Shown here in pieces: positions 16,724-25,065 of a stretch of DNA of 64,000 nucleotides. Within the stretch, counting starts at the first letter, position 1. Each line of letters begins with the position of its first letter. The notes below the pieces were generated by a model that was not told the origin of the DNA, did no database searches, and was given only the letters and a program-made list of their open reading frames with translations. Source of the stretch: Enterobacter sp. kpr-6 (GTDB lineage: Bacteria > Pseudomonadota > Gammaproteobacteria > Enterobacterales > Enterobacteriaceae); NCBI RefSeq assembly GCF_900116015.1, contig NZ_FOYH01000006.1:186001-250000 (forward strand), read 5' to 3'. The translations under genes and the position numbers were made by a program.

Positions 16724-17743
16724 TTATCGGGAGGTGGAGCCGCGAACGATCAGTTCGCCAGAGAAAACCTGCTCGCGCACGGTATCGTCGGTGCCATCGA
16801 TGCGGCGCACCACCTGTTCGACAGCGGCGAAACCAATCTGCCAGGTGGGTTGTTTGAGGGTGGTGATGCCGACGCCCGCCAGTTCCGCCCATTCCAGTTC
16901 GTCAAAACCGAGCAGGCCGATATCGCTACCCCAGTGCAGGCCGAGGCGTTTGAGCGAGCGGGCGACTTGCAGGGTTAACGCGCCGTTTGCGGAGATGACG
17001 GCCTTGCGCATTCCCCGGTGGCGGCTGTGAAACTGGCGCAGGGCGTTGTCAATCTGCCCGGCTTCATGCAGCGGGACTTCGGCGTTTTCCGCAATCACGC
17101 CGGGGTAACGGGCAAGCGTGGCGTGAAAGGCGCTCAGGCGTTCGCGGCGGGTGTTCACCGTGCCGAGCGGTTCGCTGAGAAACAGCAGGGCTTCAAATCC
17201 CTGATCGACCAGATGTTCAGTTGCGGTGGTTGCCGCCTGAGTGTTATCGAGGCCAACCACATCGCAGGCGAAGTCAGGGATTTTGCGGTCAATCAATACC
17301 ATCGGCAGGGAGGACTGTTGCAGACGGTTTAGTCCTTCCTCGCGCATGCCGACCGCGTTTACCACGATCCCTTCAACCTGGTAGCTGCGCAGCAGGTCGA
17401 GATAATGCTGCTCCTGATCCAGTTCGTTATTGGTGTTACAGACCAGCGGGGTAAAGCCTTTTTCGCGGCAGGCGGCTTCAATGCCGCTGAGTACGTTAAC
17501 GGAGTAGGGATTGGTGATGTCGGCGATGATCAGGCCAATCAGACGGGTGCGCCCGCGCTTTAGCCCACGCGCCATCAGGCTTGGGCGGTAATCCAGATCG
17601 GCAATGGCCTGTTCGATGCGCGCCAGCAGAGCGTCGGAGAGAAGATGTTTTTCGCCGTTGAGATAACGCGAAATACTGGTTTTACCTGTTTTTGCCGCTT
17701 TTGCGACATCGCTGATCGTCGGGCGCGCTGCCTTTGCGTTCAT
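16724..17743 (-). CDS. ptxS: LacI-family repressor, PtxS-like
   Basis: A 339-residue LacI/GalR regulator. The helix-turn-helix and hinge are PTISDVAKAAKTGKTSISRYLNG and YRPSLMARGLKRGRT; the periplasmic-binding-protein-like sensor domain begins at LIGLIIADITNPYS. The length matches Pseudomonas PtxS (about 340), which represses the kgu operon. The start at 17743 has GGAG 6 bases upstream; a start 12 codons earlier is open but unlikely. It precedes kguE in the same direction, with the operator palindrome in the 101-base gap between them. The symbol is assigned from context and operator similarity, not from a full alignment. Confidence 0.8.
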   Translation of the reverse strand: MNAKAARPTISDVAKAAKTGKTSISRYLNGEKHLLSDALLARIEQAIADLDYRPSLMARGLKRGRTRLIGLIIADITNPYSVNVLSGIEAACREKGFTPLVCNTNNELDQEQHYLDLLRSYQVEGIVVNAVGMREEGLNRLQQSSLPMVLIDRKIPDFACDVVGLDNTQAATTATEHLVDQGFEALLFLSEPLGTVNTRRERLSAFHATLARYPGVIAENAEVPLHEAGQIDNALRQFHSRHRGMRKAVISANGALTLQVARSLKRLGLHWGSDIGLLGFDELEWAELAGVGITTLKQPTWQIGFAAVEQVVRRIDGTDDTVREQVFSGELIVRGSTSR

Positions 17744-17799
17744 GTCCGTCTCCTGGGGTAACTTTCTGGAGATTAACATATTTTAGCGGAGAGGGTTTT

Positions 17800-17921
17800 C
17801 CCCTCACCCTGGCCCTCTCCCCTGGGGAGAGGGGAGAGCCCGAGCGCGGACTGGCCTTTCTCCCTCTCCCTGAGGGAGAGGGTTGGGGTGAGGGTCTGTC
17901 TTTATCCCTCAGGGTGAGGGG
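17800..17921. repeat. Palindromic repeat block between yiaD and ptxS
   Basis: Two full copies of the CCCTCTCCCT-type palindrome in opposite orientation plus a degenerate third (CCCTCAGGGTGAGGG) fill the gap between the yiaD stop and the ptxS start. The linker GAGCCCGAGCGCGGACTGGC resembles the linkers of the other blocks. Confidence 0.82.
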
Positions 17922-17931
17922 TACCCAAAAA

Positions 17932-18594
17932 CTACGCCAGCGGACTCAGCGTGATCTCCACGCGGCGGTTCTGCGCTTTGCCGTCTTCGGTGCTGTTGCT
18001 GGCGATAGGATTCGCCGGGCCCATGCCGCTGGTGCGCAGGCGGCCTGCGTCAACGCCCTGGGTGATCAGCGAACTCGCCACCGCGTCGGCACGTTGCTGT
18101 GACAGGCGCATGTTCAGATCCTTGCCGCCGGTGCTGTCGGTGTAACCCACCACGTTCACCGCCGTTTTCGGATACTCTTTCAGCACCATCGCCACGCCGG
18201 TCAGGGTATTCGCGCCTGCCGGTTTTAACGTCGCGCTGCTGCTATCAAAGGTCACGTTGTTCGGCATGTTCAGCACGATGTTGTCGCCATTACGCGTTAC
18301 GCTCACGCCCGTTCCCTGCATTTTCTGTCGCAGTTTGGCTTCCTGCGCATCCATGTAATAGCCCGCGCCGCCGCCGAGGGCCGCGCCTGCCGCTGCGCCA
18401 ATCAGTGCGCCTTTGCCGCGATCTTTCTTCGAGGAGGAGAGCACGCCCACGCCCGCGCCTACCAGCGAGCCAATGCCCGCGCCGATGCCGGCTTTACCGG
18501 CTTCACGCTCGCCGGTGTAAGGATTTGTGGTGCAGCCTGAAACCGCCAGCGCGCCGCAAACGGCCGCTGCAATGAGGAGGGCACTTTTTTTCAT
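17932..18594 (-). CDS. yiaD: OmpA-family outer-membrane lipoprotein YiaD
   Basis: A 220-residue lipoprotein whose E. coli counterpart is a multicopy suppressor of a temperature-sensitive bamB defect. Lipobox LAVSGC is followed by NPYTGEREAGK. A glycine-zipper membrane-active segment (GIGAGIGSLVGAGVG, GALIGAAAGAALGGGAGYY) spans about residues 37-80, and an OmpA-like peptidoglycan-binding domain covers about 105-220 (VVGYTDSTGG, NMRLSQQRADAVASSLI, NRRVEITLSPL). The ATG at 18594 follows AAGGATGTTTG; the codon before it, TTG, is an unlikely start. Confidence 0.93.
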   Translation of the reverse strand: MKKSALLIAAAVCGALAVSGCTTNPYTGEREAGKAGIGAGIGSLVGAGVGVLSSSKKDRGKGALIGAAAGAALGGGAGYYMDAQEAKLRQKMQGTGVSVTRNGDNIVLNMPNNVTFDSSSATLKPAGANTLTGVAMVLKEYPKTAVNVVGYTDSTGGKDLNMRLSQQRADAVASSLITQGVDAGRLRTSGMGPANPIASNSTEDGKAQNRRVEITLSPLA

Positions 18595-18751
18595 CAAACA
18601 TCCTTAATAATTAATAATTCTATGCTCAACCATAATGGCGGTTGATTATGACCGGGCACCAGGTCAAAAATGTTCGGAAAGATTCTGAATTATTGTAAAA
18701 ACATTAAACGGCGCACGAGCGTCCGTGACACCTGCACCGGGAGCGCAAGTT

Positions 18752-21082
18752 TTGACACAATCTTCTTTAAAAACAGTCCTTACGGCTGCCCACTGGGGGC
18801 CAATGCTCGTTGAAACCGACGGGGAAAATGTCTTTTCTTCCCGCGGTGCGCTGCCCACATCGCATCACAATTCGTTGCAAACTGCCGTTCGCGATCAGGT
18901 ACATAGCCCCAGCCGGGTGCGTTTCCCAATGGTGCGCAAAGGATTTTTAAACTCACCAGATAACCCGCAGGGCGTACGCGGGCAGGATGAATTTGTGCGC
19001 GTTAGCTGGGATGAGGCGCTGGATCTGATCCACGCCCAGCATGCCCGCATTCGGGAAAGCTACGGCCCGGCGTCAATTTTTGCCGGTTCGTATGGCTGGC
19101 GCTCAAACGGCGTGCTGCACAAAGCCGCCACCCTGTTGCAGCGCTATATGAGCCTGGCGGGGGGCTACACCGGGCATCTGGGCGACTACTCCACCGGCGC
19201 GGCGCAGGCGATCATGCCGTATGTGGTCGGCGGCAATGAGGTGTATCAACAGCAGACAAGCTGGCCGCTGGTGCTTGAACATAGCGATGTAGTGGTGCTG
19301 TGGAGCGCTAACCCGCTGAACACTTTAAAGATTGCCTGGAATGCCTCGGACGAGCAGGGCATTGGCTATTTTGAACAGCTGCGAAACAGCGGCAAACGCC
19401 TGATCTGCATCGATCCGATGCGATCGGAAACCGTTGATTTCTTCGGCGATCGCATGGAGTGGCTGGCTCCGCATATGGGCACGGACGTGGCGCTGATGCT
19501 CGGCATCGCCCATACGCTGGTGGAAAACGGCTGGCAGGACGAGGCGTTTCTGGCGCGCTGCACCACGGGCTATGACATTTTCGCTCAGTATCTGACGGGG
19601 GCCAGCGACGGCGTGGCGAAAACCGCTGAGTGGGCAGCAGAAATTTGCGGGCTTGATGCGGCGAAAATCCGCGAACTGGCGCAACTTTTCCATGAAAACA
19701 CCACCATGCTGATGTCCGGCTGGGGGATGCAGCGCCAGCAGTTTGGCGAGCAAAAACACTGGATGCTGGTGACGCTGGCCGCCATGCTCGGACAGATCGG
19801 CACCCCCGGCGGCGGGTTTGGCCTGTCGTATCACTTTGCCAACGGCGGCAACCCGACGCGTCGTGCGGCGGTGCTGGCGTCAATGCAGGGCAGCGTGCAG
19901 GGCGGTACGGACGCGGTGGATAAAATCCCGGTGGCGCGCATCGTTGAAGCGCTGGAAAACCCCGGCGGGGCGTATCAGCACAACGGGATGGATCGCCATT
20001 TCCCGGAGATTAAATTTGTCTGGTGGGCGGGCGGTGCGAACTTTACCCATCATCAGGATACCAATCGCCTGATCCGCGCCTGGCAGAAGCCAGAACTGGT
20101 GGTGATTTCCGAATGCTACTGGACGGCCGCGGCAAAACACGCCGACATCGTGCTGCCTGCCACCACCTCGTTTGAACGTAACGATCTCACCATGACCGGC
20201 GACTACAGCAATCAGCACCTGGTCCCGATGAAGCAGGTCGTGCCGCCGCGCGATGAAGCACGCGATGATTTCGAGGTCTTCGCCGATCTCAGCGAGCGCT
20301 GGGAACGCGGCGGTCGCGAACGTTTCACTGAAGGTAAAAGCGATCTGCAATGGCTGGAAACCTTCTATGAGATTGCCGGACAGCGTGGGGCAAGCCAGAA
20401 CGTCACCCTGCCGCCGTTTGCCGAATTCTGGGAAGCGAACCAGCTTATTGAGATGCCGGAGAGCGAAGAAAACGCCAGATTCGTGCGTTTTGCGGCGTTC
20501 CGCGCCGATCCAGTGGCGAACCCGCTGAAAACCGACAGCGGTAAAATCGAAATTTATTCACAGCGTATTGCCTCCTTTAACTATGCCGATTGCCCGGCGC
20601 ACCCGATGTGGCTCGCGCCTGACGAGTGGCACGGCAATGCGCAGGCTGAGCAGTTGCAGGTGCTTTCCGCGCACCCGGCGCACCGTCTGCACAGTCAGTT
20701 AAGTTACGCCTCACTGCGTGAGGAATATGCCGTGGCCGGGCGGGAGCCTGTGACGCTGCACCCTCGGGATGCCGAAGCGCGTGGGATTAAAGCGGGCGAT
20801 CTGGTGCGCGTGTGGAACGGTCGCGGGCAGGTGCTGGCGGGCGCGGTGGTGACGGAGGGCATTCGTCCGGGCGTGTTGTGTATACACGAAGGCGGCTGGC
20901 CGGATCTCGATCCGTCTGCCGGGGGGATCTGCAAAAATGGCGCGGTCAATGTGCTGACCAAAGATCTCCCCAGTTCCCGCCTCGGTAACGGCTGTGCCGG
21001 GAATACGGCGCTGGCGTGGGTGGAAAAATACACCGGGCCGGCGCTGACGCTTACGGCGTTTGATCCGCCTGCCAGCGCATGA
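18752..21082 (+). CDS. bisC: Biotin sulfoxide reductase (molybdopterin enzyme)
   Basis: A 776-residue bis-MGD molybdoenzyme of the DMSO-reductase family that reduces biotin sulfoxide and methionine-S-sulfoxide in the cytoplasm. It keeps the E. coli BisC landmarks: [24 protein letters not shown] with the Mo-ligand serine, [28 protein letters not shown] and [18 protein letters not shown] near the end. There is no twin-arginine signal, as expected for the cytoplasmic form. A TTG start at 18752 is chosen: GGGAG lies 8 bases upstream and the N-terminus then aligns with E. coli (777 aa). A GTG at 18725 in the same frame is the alternative. Confidence 0.93.
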   Translation: MTQSSLKTVLTAAHWGPMLVETDGENVFSSRGALPTSHHNSLQTAVRDQVHSPSRVRFPMVRKGFLNSPDNPQGVRGQDEFVRVSWDEALDLIHAQHARIRESYGPASIFAGSYGWRSNGVLHKAATLLQRYMSLAGGYTGHLGDYSTGAAQAIMPYVVGGNEVYQQQTSWPLVLEHSDVVVLWSANPLNTLKIAWNASDEQGIGYFEQLRNSGKRLICIDPMRSETVDFFGDRMEWLAPHMGTDVALMLGIAHTLVENGWQDEAFLARCTTGYDIFAQYLTGASDGVAKTAEWAAEICGLDAAKIRELAQLFHENTTMLMSGWGMQRQQFGEQKHWMLVTLAAMLGQIGTPGGGFGLSYHFANGGNPTRRAAVLASMQGSVQGGTDAVDKIPVARIVEALENPGGAYQHNGMDRHFPEIKFVWWAGGANFTHHQDTNRLIRAWQKPELVVISECYWTAAAKHADIVLPATTSFERNDLTMTGDYSNQHLVPMKQVVPPRDEARDDFEVFADLSERWERGGRERFTEGKSDLQWLETFYEIAGQRGASQNVTLPPFAEFWEANQLIEMPESEENARFVRFAAFRADPVANPLKTDSGKIEIYSQRIASFNYADCPAHPMWLAPDEWHGNAQAEQLQVLSAHPAHRLHSQLSYASLREEYAVAGREPVTLHPRDAEARGIKAGDLVRVWNGRGQVLAGAVVTEGIRPGVLCIHEGGWPDLDPSAGGICKNGAVNVLTKDLPSSRLGNGCAGNTALAWVEKYTGPALTLTAFDPPASA

Positions 21083-21491
21083 TCCACGTCGGGTGGTGCG
21101 TTTCTTCCTGCCAGGCGCTGTCTTCAATCCGAAAGCCGAGCGCATGATAGAAATTTACTGCCCGGCCATTCTTCTGGTAGACCTCAAGACGTAATACCTC
21201 GTGGCGCTGTTTGACATGTTCAAGCAGCGCCCGACCAATCCCTTTGCCCAGAGCAGCCGGTCGCACAAACAGTGCGCCAACAAACTGCGACTCCATCACG
21301 CTGATAAATCCCTGAACCACGCCGTCCTCTTCCCACACCCAGGTGCTGGCGGAGGGTAAATAGACGTCGCGCACCAGCGCTTCACTCTCCTGCCAGTACT
21401 TTTCATCAATAAAAGGATGCGCAAAGGTGGTGCTTTCCAGCCACAGCGCCAGCAGGGGCGCGGTGTCGTTATTGTGCCATTCGTGGATCAT
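21051..21491 (-). CDS. yiaC: GNAT protein-lysine acetyltransferase YiaC
   Basis: A 146-residue GNAT acetyltransferase matching E. coli YiaC, one of several enzymes shown there to acetylate protein lysines. The acetyl-CoA pyrophosphate loop is in [18 protein letters not shown], followed by [19 protein letters not shown]. The start at 21491 (MIHEWHNND) gives the E. coli length and overlaps the end of tag by 23 bases, so the two are coupled. The 3' end overlaps the convergent bisC by 32 bases. Confidence 0.92.
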   Translation of the reverse strand: MIHEWHNNDTAPLLALWLESTTFAHPFIDEKYWQESEALVRDVYLPSASTWVWEEDGVVQGFISVMESQFVGALFVRPAALGKGIGRALLEHVKQRHEVLRLEVYQKNGRAVNFYHALGFRIEDSAWQEETHHPTWIMRWQADQTP

Positions 21492-22050
21492 CGTCGCCTC
21501 CCGGGTGGCAAAAGCAGACCGTGATGTGGTCATTCACTAACCCGCAGGCCTGCATGAAAGAGTAACAGATGGTGCTGCCGACAAACTTGAAGCCGCGCTT
21601 TTTCAGCGCTTTGGATAAGGCATCGGACGCGGGTGTGGTGGTGGGGATGTCTGCAAGCGTGGCGGCGCGGGTCACCTGCGCGTGGTTATCCACAAATGAC
21701 CAGACAAAATCTGCGAAGGGTTCGCCGTTTTGCTCCATCGCAAGCCACGCGCGGGCGTTGCCGATAATCGCCTGGATTTTCCCCCGGTGGCGAATAATGC
21801 CCGCGTCCAGCAGCAGCCTTTCCACGTCTTCTTCCTGCATGGCGGCGACGCGCACCGGATCGAAATGATGAAAACAGCGGCGATAGTTTTCGCGTTTTTT
21901 CAGTACCGTGATCCACGACAGGCCCGCCTGCTGACCTTCCAGGCAGATCATCTCAAAGAGTTTCTGACCGTCCCGCTGGGGGACACCCCATTCGTTGTCG
22001 TGATAATCGAGATAAAGTTGATCCTGGCTCACCCAACCGCAGCGTTGCAT
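21469..22050 (-). CDS. tag: 3-methyladenine DNA glycosylase I
   Basis: A 193-residue constitutive glycosylase that removes 3-methyladenine from DNA. The structural zinc ligands of the E. coli enzyme are in identical positions: Cys4, His17, His175 and Cys179. Glu38 in CLEGQQAGLSW, in the base-binding pocket, is also present. The start at 22050 (MQRCGW) follows AAAAGGGAGAAATAC; an upstream in-frame start would add 11 unconserved residues. yiaC overlaps its 3' end. Confidence 0.97.
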   Translation of the reverse strand: MQRCGWVSQDQLYLDYHDNEWGVPQRDGQKLFEMICLEGQQAGLSWITVLKKRENYRRCFHHFDPVRVAAMQEEDVERLLLDAGIIRHRGKIQAIIGNARAWLAMEQNGEPFADFVWSFVDNHAQVTRAATLADIPTTTPASDALSKALKKRGFKFVGSTICYSFMQACGLVNDHITVCFCHPGGDDDPRMAQ

Positions 22051-22202
22051 GTATTTCTCCCTTTTAAAGTTGCGGGCAATCACAAAAGAAATTATCGGTG
22101 CTGGCTTGACGTGTCTGTCAAAGAGACAATAGTTAATACAGGGTCTTACCCCTCATCCGAAAAACGATAACAACGTATTGGCTCTTTTCTGGAGTCGCGT
22201 CG

Positions 22203-22895
22203 ATGAAGAATAAAAAATACAGTGGCTGCCAACTGGCGCTTGTGACTGTCTGTGCGCTTTTTTGCCAGACGTCTTACGCATGGCAACAGGAATATATCGT
22301 TACCGACACGCAAAGTAATACGACCGATCGCTATACATGGGATAGCGATCACCAACCGCGTTATGACGATATCCTCGAAGAGCGGATCCGCTCTTCACAG
22401 AACACGCCCGGCGTTAGCTTTAATTTGCCGGATGACACGCCAATGGATGCGACCAGCACCATGAGTCTGGGCTGGAATATTCCGCTTATCAAGAGCGTGA
22501 CCACCGGGCCGGTGGCCGTCTGGCATTATGATGGCTCAACGTCTTCCATGTTTAATGAGTTTGGCGACGGTCCTCCCAGTCCCAATTTTACCGATCCGCT
22601 CTGGCACGCCAGCGTCAGTTCGTTTGGCTGGCGGGTTGATAGCCGGTTTGGGGATCTGCGGCCCTGGGCGCAAATCAGCTACAACCAGCAGTTTGGCGAG
22701 AATATGTGGAAGACCCAGTCCGGCCTTAACCGCTTATCGGCGTCAAACCAGTACGGCAACTGGATGGATGTGACCCTCGGCGCGGATATGCTGCTTAATC
22801 CGCATATGGCGGCTTACGCTTCGATGTCGCAGTCAGAGAATATGGCGACCGGACAAAACTACCTCTACAGCATGGGCGTCAGTGCGCGCTTCTGA
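22203..22895 (+). CDS. yhjY: Autotransporter-barrel-like outer-membrane protein YhjY
   Basis: A 230-residue protein like E. coli YhjY. A signal peptide ends about SYA-WQQEY. The remainder is an outer-membrane beta-barrel domain of the autotransporter/lipase-linked type, with alternating aromatic strands and a terminal Phe (YSMGVSARF). No passenger domain is present. GGAGTCGCGTCG precedes the ATG. It is transcribed divergently from tag and lies upstream of yhjX. Physiological role unknown. Confidence 0.88.
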   Translation: MKNKKYSGCQLALVTVCALFCQTSYAWQQEYIVTDTQSNTTDRYTWDSDHQPRYDDILEERIRSSQNTPGVSFNLPDDTPMDATSTMSLGWNIPLIKSVTTGPVAVWHYDGSTSSMFNEFGDGPPSPNFTDPLWHASVSSFGWRVDSRFGDLRPWAQISYNQQFGENMWKTQSGLNRLSASNQYGNWMDVTLGADMLLNPHMAAYASMSQSENMATGQNYLYSMGVSARF

Positions 22896-23015
22896 TACAA
22901 ACTAATTACATTTCATCAACAACAGTCACGCGCCTGGTAGCGATAGTGCGTACTAACTTACCTCCCAAAAATCGCGTCGGCTGACAAAAGGCGCGGTCAT
23001 TCATTCCCGCTGCAA

Positions 23016-23046
23016 GGCATTTCATTCCGCTCTCACTGCATTTCAT
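23016..23046 (+). promoter_or_regulatory. YpdB (PyrR)-type activator site upstream of yhjX
   Basis: GGCATTTCAT (23016-23025) and TGCATTTCAT (23037-23046) are direct repeats separated by exactly 11 bases. The published E. coli site for the pyruvate-responsive regulator YpdB is GGCATTTCAT-N11-GGCATTTCAT upstream of yhjX. Only one of the twenty motif bases differs. It lies 83 bases before the yhjX ATG at 23129. Confidence 0.85.
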
Positions 23047-23128
23047 GCCTTTTTACCCCTGGCATGAAACGCGCTTCGCTAAGGTTGATGGCAGAGAATT
23101 TCCCTTTTGCTTACGCAGGAAGACTGCC

Positions 23129-24343
23129 ATGACAACATCATCCCTGAACCGGACCCGCTGGCTGACGCTGGCTGGGACCATCATTACGCAATTCGCCTTA
23201 GGATCGGTTTATACCTGGAGTCTGTTCAATAGCGCGCTGGCCGAGAAACTGGATGAGCCGGTAAGCCAGGTAGCGTTTTCTTTCGGTCTGTTAAGCCTGG
23301 GGCTGGCGATTTCCTCGTCGGTCGCCGGTAAATTGCAGGAACGCTTTGGCGTGAAGCGCGTCACCATGGCATCCGGCCTGCTGCTGGGCCTTGGCTTTTT
23401 CCTCACGGCGCACGCTAACAGTTTGTTGATGCTGTGGCTGAGCGCGGGCGTGCTGGTGGGTCTGGCCGACGGCGCGGGTTATCTGCTTACTCTGTCTAAC
23501 TGCGTGAAATTCTTCCCGGAGCGTAAGGGGCTGATTTCAGCGTTTTCCATTGGCTCTTATGGCCTTGGCAGCCTCGGCTTTAAGTTTATCGACAGCCATC
23601 TGTTAGCCACCGTCGGTCTGGAAAAAACGTTTATGATTTGGGCCGCGATTGTGCTGGTGATGATCCTCTTTGGCGCAACGCTGATGAAAGACGCCCCGCA
23701 GCAAAAAGCGACCATGACCAACGGCGTGGTGGAAAACGACTTCACGCTGGCGCAGTCGATGCGTAAGCCGCAGTACTGGATGCTGGCGGTGATGTTCCTG
23801 ACCGCCTGCATGAGCGGTTTGTATGTGATTGGCGTGGCAAAAGATATCGCGCAGACCATGGTGCATCTGGATCTGGCGACCGCCGCCAATGCGGTCACGG
23901 TGATCGCCATTGCTAACCTCTCCGGGCGTCTGGTGCTGGGCATTCTGTCGGATAAAATGTCCCGCATCCGCGTAATTACGCTGGGCCAGGTGGTTTCGCT
24001 GGTCGGCATGGCGGCCCTGCTGTTCGCCCCGCTGAACGAAGTCAGCTTCTTTGCCGCTATCGCCTGCATCGCCTTTAATTTTGGCGGCACCATCACCGTG
24101 TTCCCGTCGCTGGTCAGCGAATTCTTCGGCCTGAATAACCTGGCGAAAAACTACGGCGTGATTTATTTAGGCTTTGGGATCGGCAGCATTTGCGGGTCGA
24201 TTATCGCCTCGCTGTTCGGCGGGTTTTACATCACGTTCTGCGTCATCTTCGCCCTGCTGATCCTGTCGCTGGCGCTCTCCACCACCATTCGTCAGCCGCA
24301 GCGCGAATACTATAACGAGGCGCACGCGCTGACTCACCATTAA
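23129..24343 (+). CDS. yhjX: MFS transporter YhjX, pyruvate-stimulon member
   Basis: A 404-residue, twelve-segment major facilitator of the oxalate:formate antiporter subfamily, matching E. coli YhjX, whose transcription is switched on by the YpdA/YpdB system in response to extracellular pyruvate. Characteristic parts are TIITQFALGSVYTWSLFN, GLADGAGYLLTLSNCVKFFPERKGLI and YGVIYLGFGIGSICGS. The ATG at 23129 (MTTSSLNRT) is used, following AGGAAGACTGCC; the frame is open upstream to 23045 but that covers the regulator site. Its transported substrate is not settled. Confidence 0.93.
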   Translation: MTTSSLNRTRWLTLAGTIITQFALGSVYTWSLFNSALAEKLDEPVSQVAFSFGLLSLGLAISSSVAGKLQERFGVKRVTMASGLLLGLGFFLTAHANSLLMLWLSAGVLVGLADGAGYLLTLSNCVKFFPERKGLISAFSIGSYGLGSLGFKFIDSHLLATVGLEKTFMIWAAIVLVMILFGATLMKDAPQQKATMTNGVVENDFTLAQSMRKPQYWMLAVMFLTACMSGLYVIGVAKDIAQTMVHLDLATAANAVTVIAIANLSGRLVLGILSDKMSRIRVITLGQVVSLVGMAALLFAPLNEVSFFAAIACIAFNFGGTITVFPSLVSEFFGLNNLAKNYGVIYLGFGIGSICGSIIASLFGGFYITFCVIFALLILSLALSTTIRQPQREYYNEAHALTHH

Positions 24344-24414
24344 GCAAAAAGCGCCACGTTACGCGTGGCACGGTCTATCCTTAGTGGCAGGTCTTTCAAC
24401 GAAAGGAGCAACCC

Positions 24415-24846
24415 ATGTCTTTAGAAAAAGTGGTGTACCGCGCAAAAGCCAAAGCAACCGGTGGCCGTGATGGCCGGGCGACCTCATCCGACGGCGTGCT
24501 GGATATTAAACTTTCCGTACCGAAAGAGATGGGCGGGGCGGGCAGCGAGGGCACCAACCCGGAACAGCTCTTTGCCGCAGGGTATTCCGCCTGCTTTTTG
24601 GGCGCGTTAAAGCACGTGGCCTCGCAGGAAAAGGTGAAGCTGCCGCAGGATGCGTGGATTGAAGGCCAGGTCGGTATCGGCCCGTTGCCAACCGGCTTCG
24701 GCATTGAGGCACAACTGGATATCCACCTGCACGGTATGGATCATCAGGAAGCGGAAGCGCTGGTGCAAAAAGCGCACATTGTCTGTCCGTATTCGAACGC
24801 CACCCGCGATAACATTGACGTGACCCTGAACGTTATTACTTCCTGA
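24415..24846 (+). CDS. ohr: Organic hydroperoxide resistance protein, Ohr/OsmC family
   Basis: A 143-residue thiol peroxidase that reduces organic hydroperoxides. Both redox cysteines sit in the family motifs: one in [13 protein letters not shown] (about residue 60), the other in [16 protein letters not shown] (about 124). A family-typical arginine lies near the N-terminus. GAAAGGAGCAACCC precedes the ATG. No OhrR-type MarR regulator is adjacent. In E. coli K-12 yhjX and eptB are neighbours without this gene, so it is an insertion or a lineage loss. A short hairpin (GCCACG/CGTGGC, no T-run) lies between it and yhjX. Confidence 0.9.
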   Translation: MSLEKVVYRAKAKATGGRDGRATSSDGVLDIKLSVPKEMGGAGSEGTNPEQLFAAGYSACFLGALKHVASQEKVKLPQDAWIEGQVGIGPLPTGFGIEAQLDIHLHGMDHQEAEALVQKAHIVCPYSNATRDNIDVTLNVITS

Positions 24847-24877
24847 TCCCCTCCCGATACGGTAACCTGCATCAATC

Positions 24878-24908
24878 AGCCATATATTATTTTTGTAAAT
24901 ATATGGCT
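24878..24908. repeat. Perfect 10-bp inverted repeat between ohr and eptB
   Basis: AGCCATATAT (24878-24887) and ATATATGGCT (24899-24908) are exact reverse complements around an 11-base AT-rich centre. No T-run follows on either strand, so it is not a standard terminator. It could be a weak terminator, a regulator dyad for eptB or an mRNA-stabilising hairpin for ohr. The remaining bases to the eptB start at 25066 show no gene. Confidence 0.55.
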
Positions 24909-25065
24909 GGATCACACTCAAAGTAGCACTTTTCTTTTTCCTTGTGTTCTACTACTCGCGCTTGTTGAAGTTCCCGTATTAACTTCCGATGCGTCCCACT
25001 AGCCTGCACGCCGTTTTTATGGTGGTGAGCAGGTGCTGTTTATCCCTTTTTTCAGGGCATCTTGC

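Noticed and set aside
15873-16892. Longer kguE starting within the LacI-type gene
   Set aside because: The extra 90 residues are antisense-like Arg/His-rich sequence, would cross the operator and promoter, and the start at 16622 has a good ribosome site.
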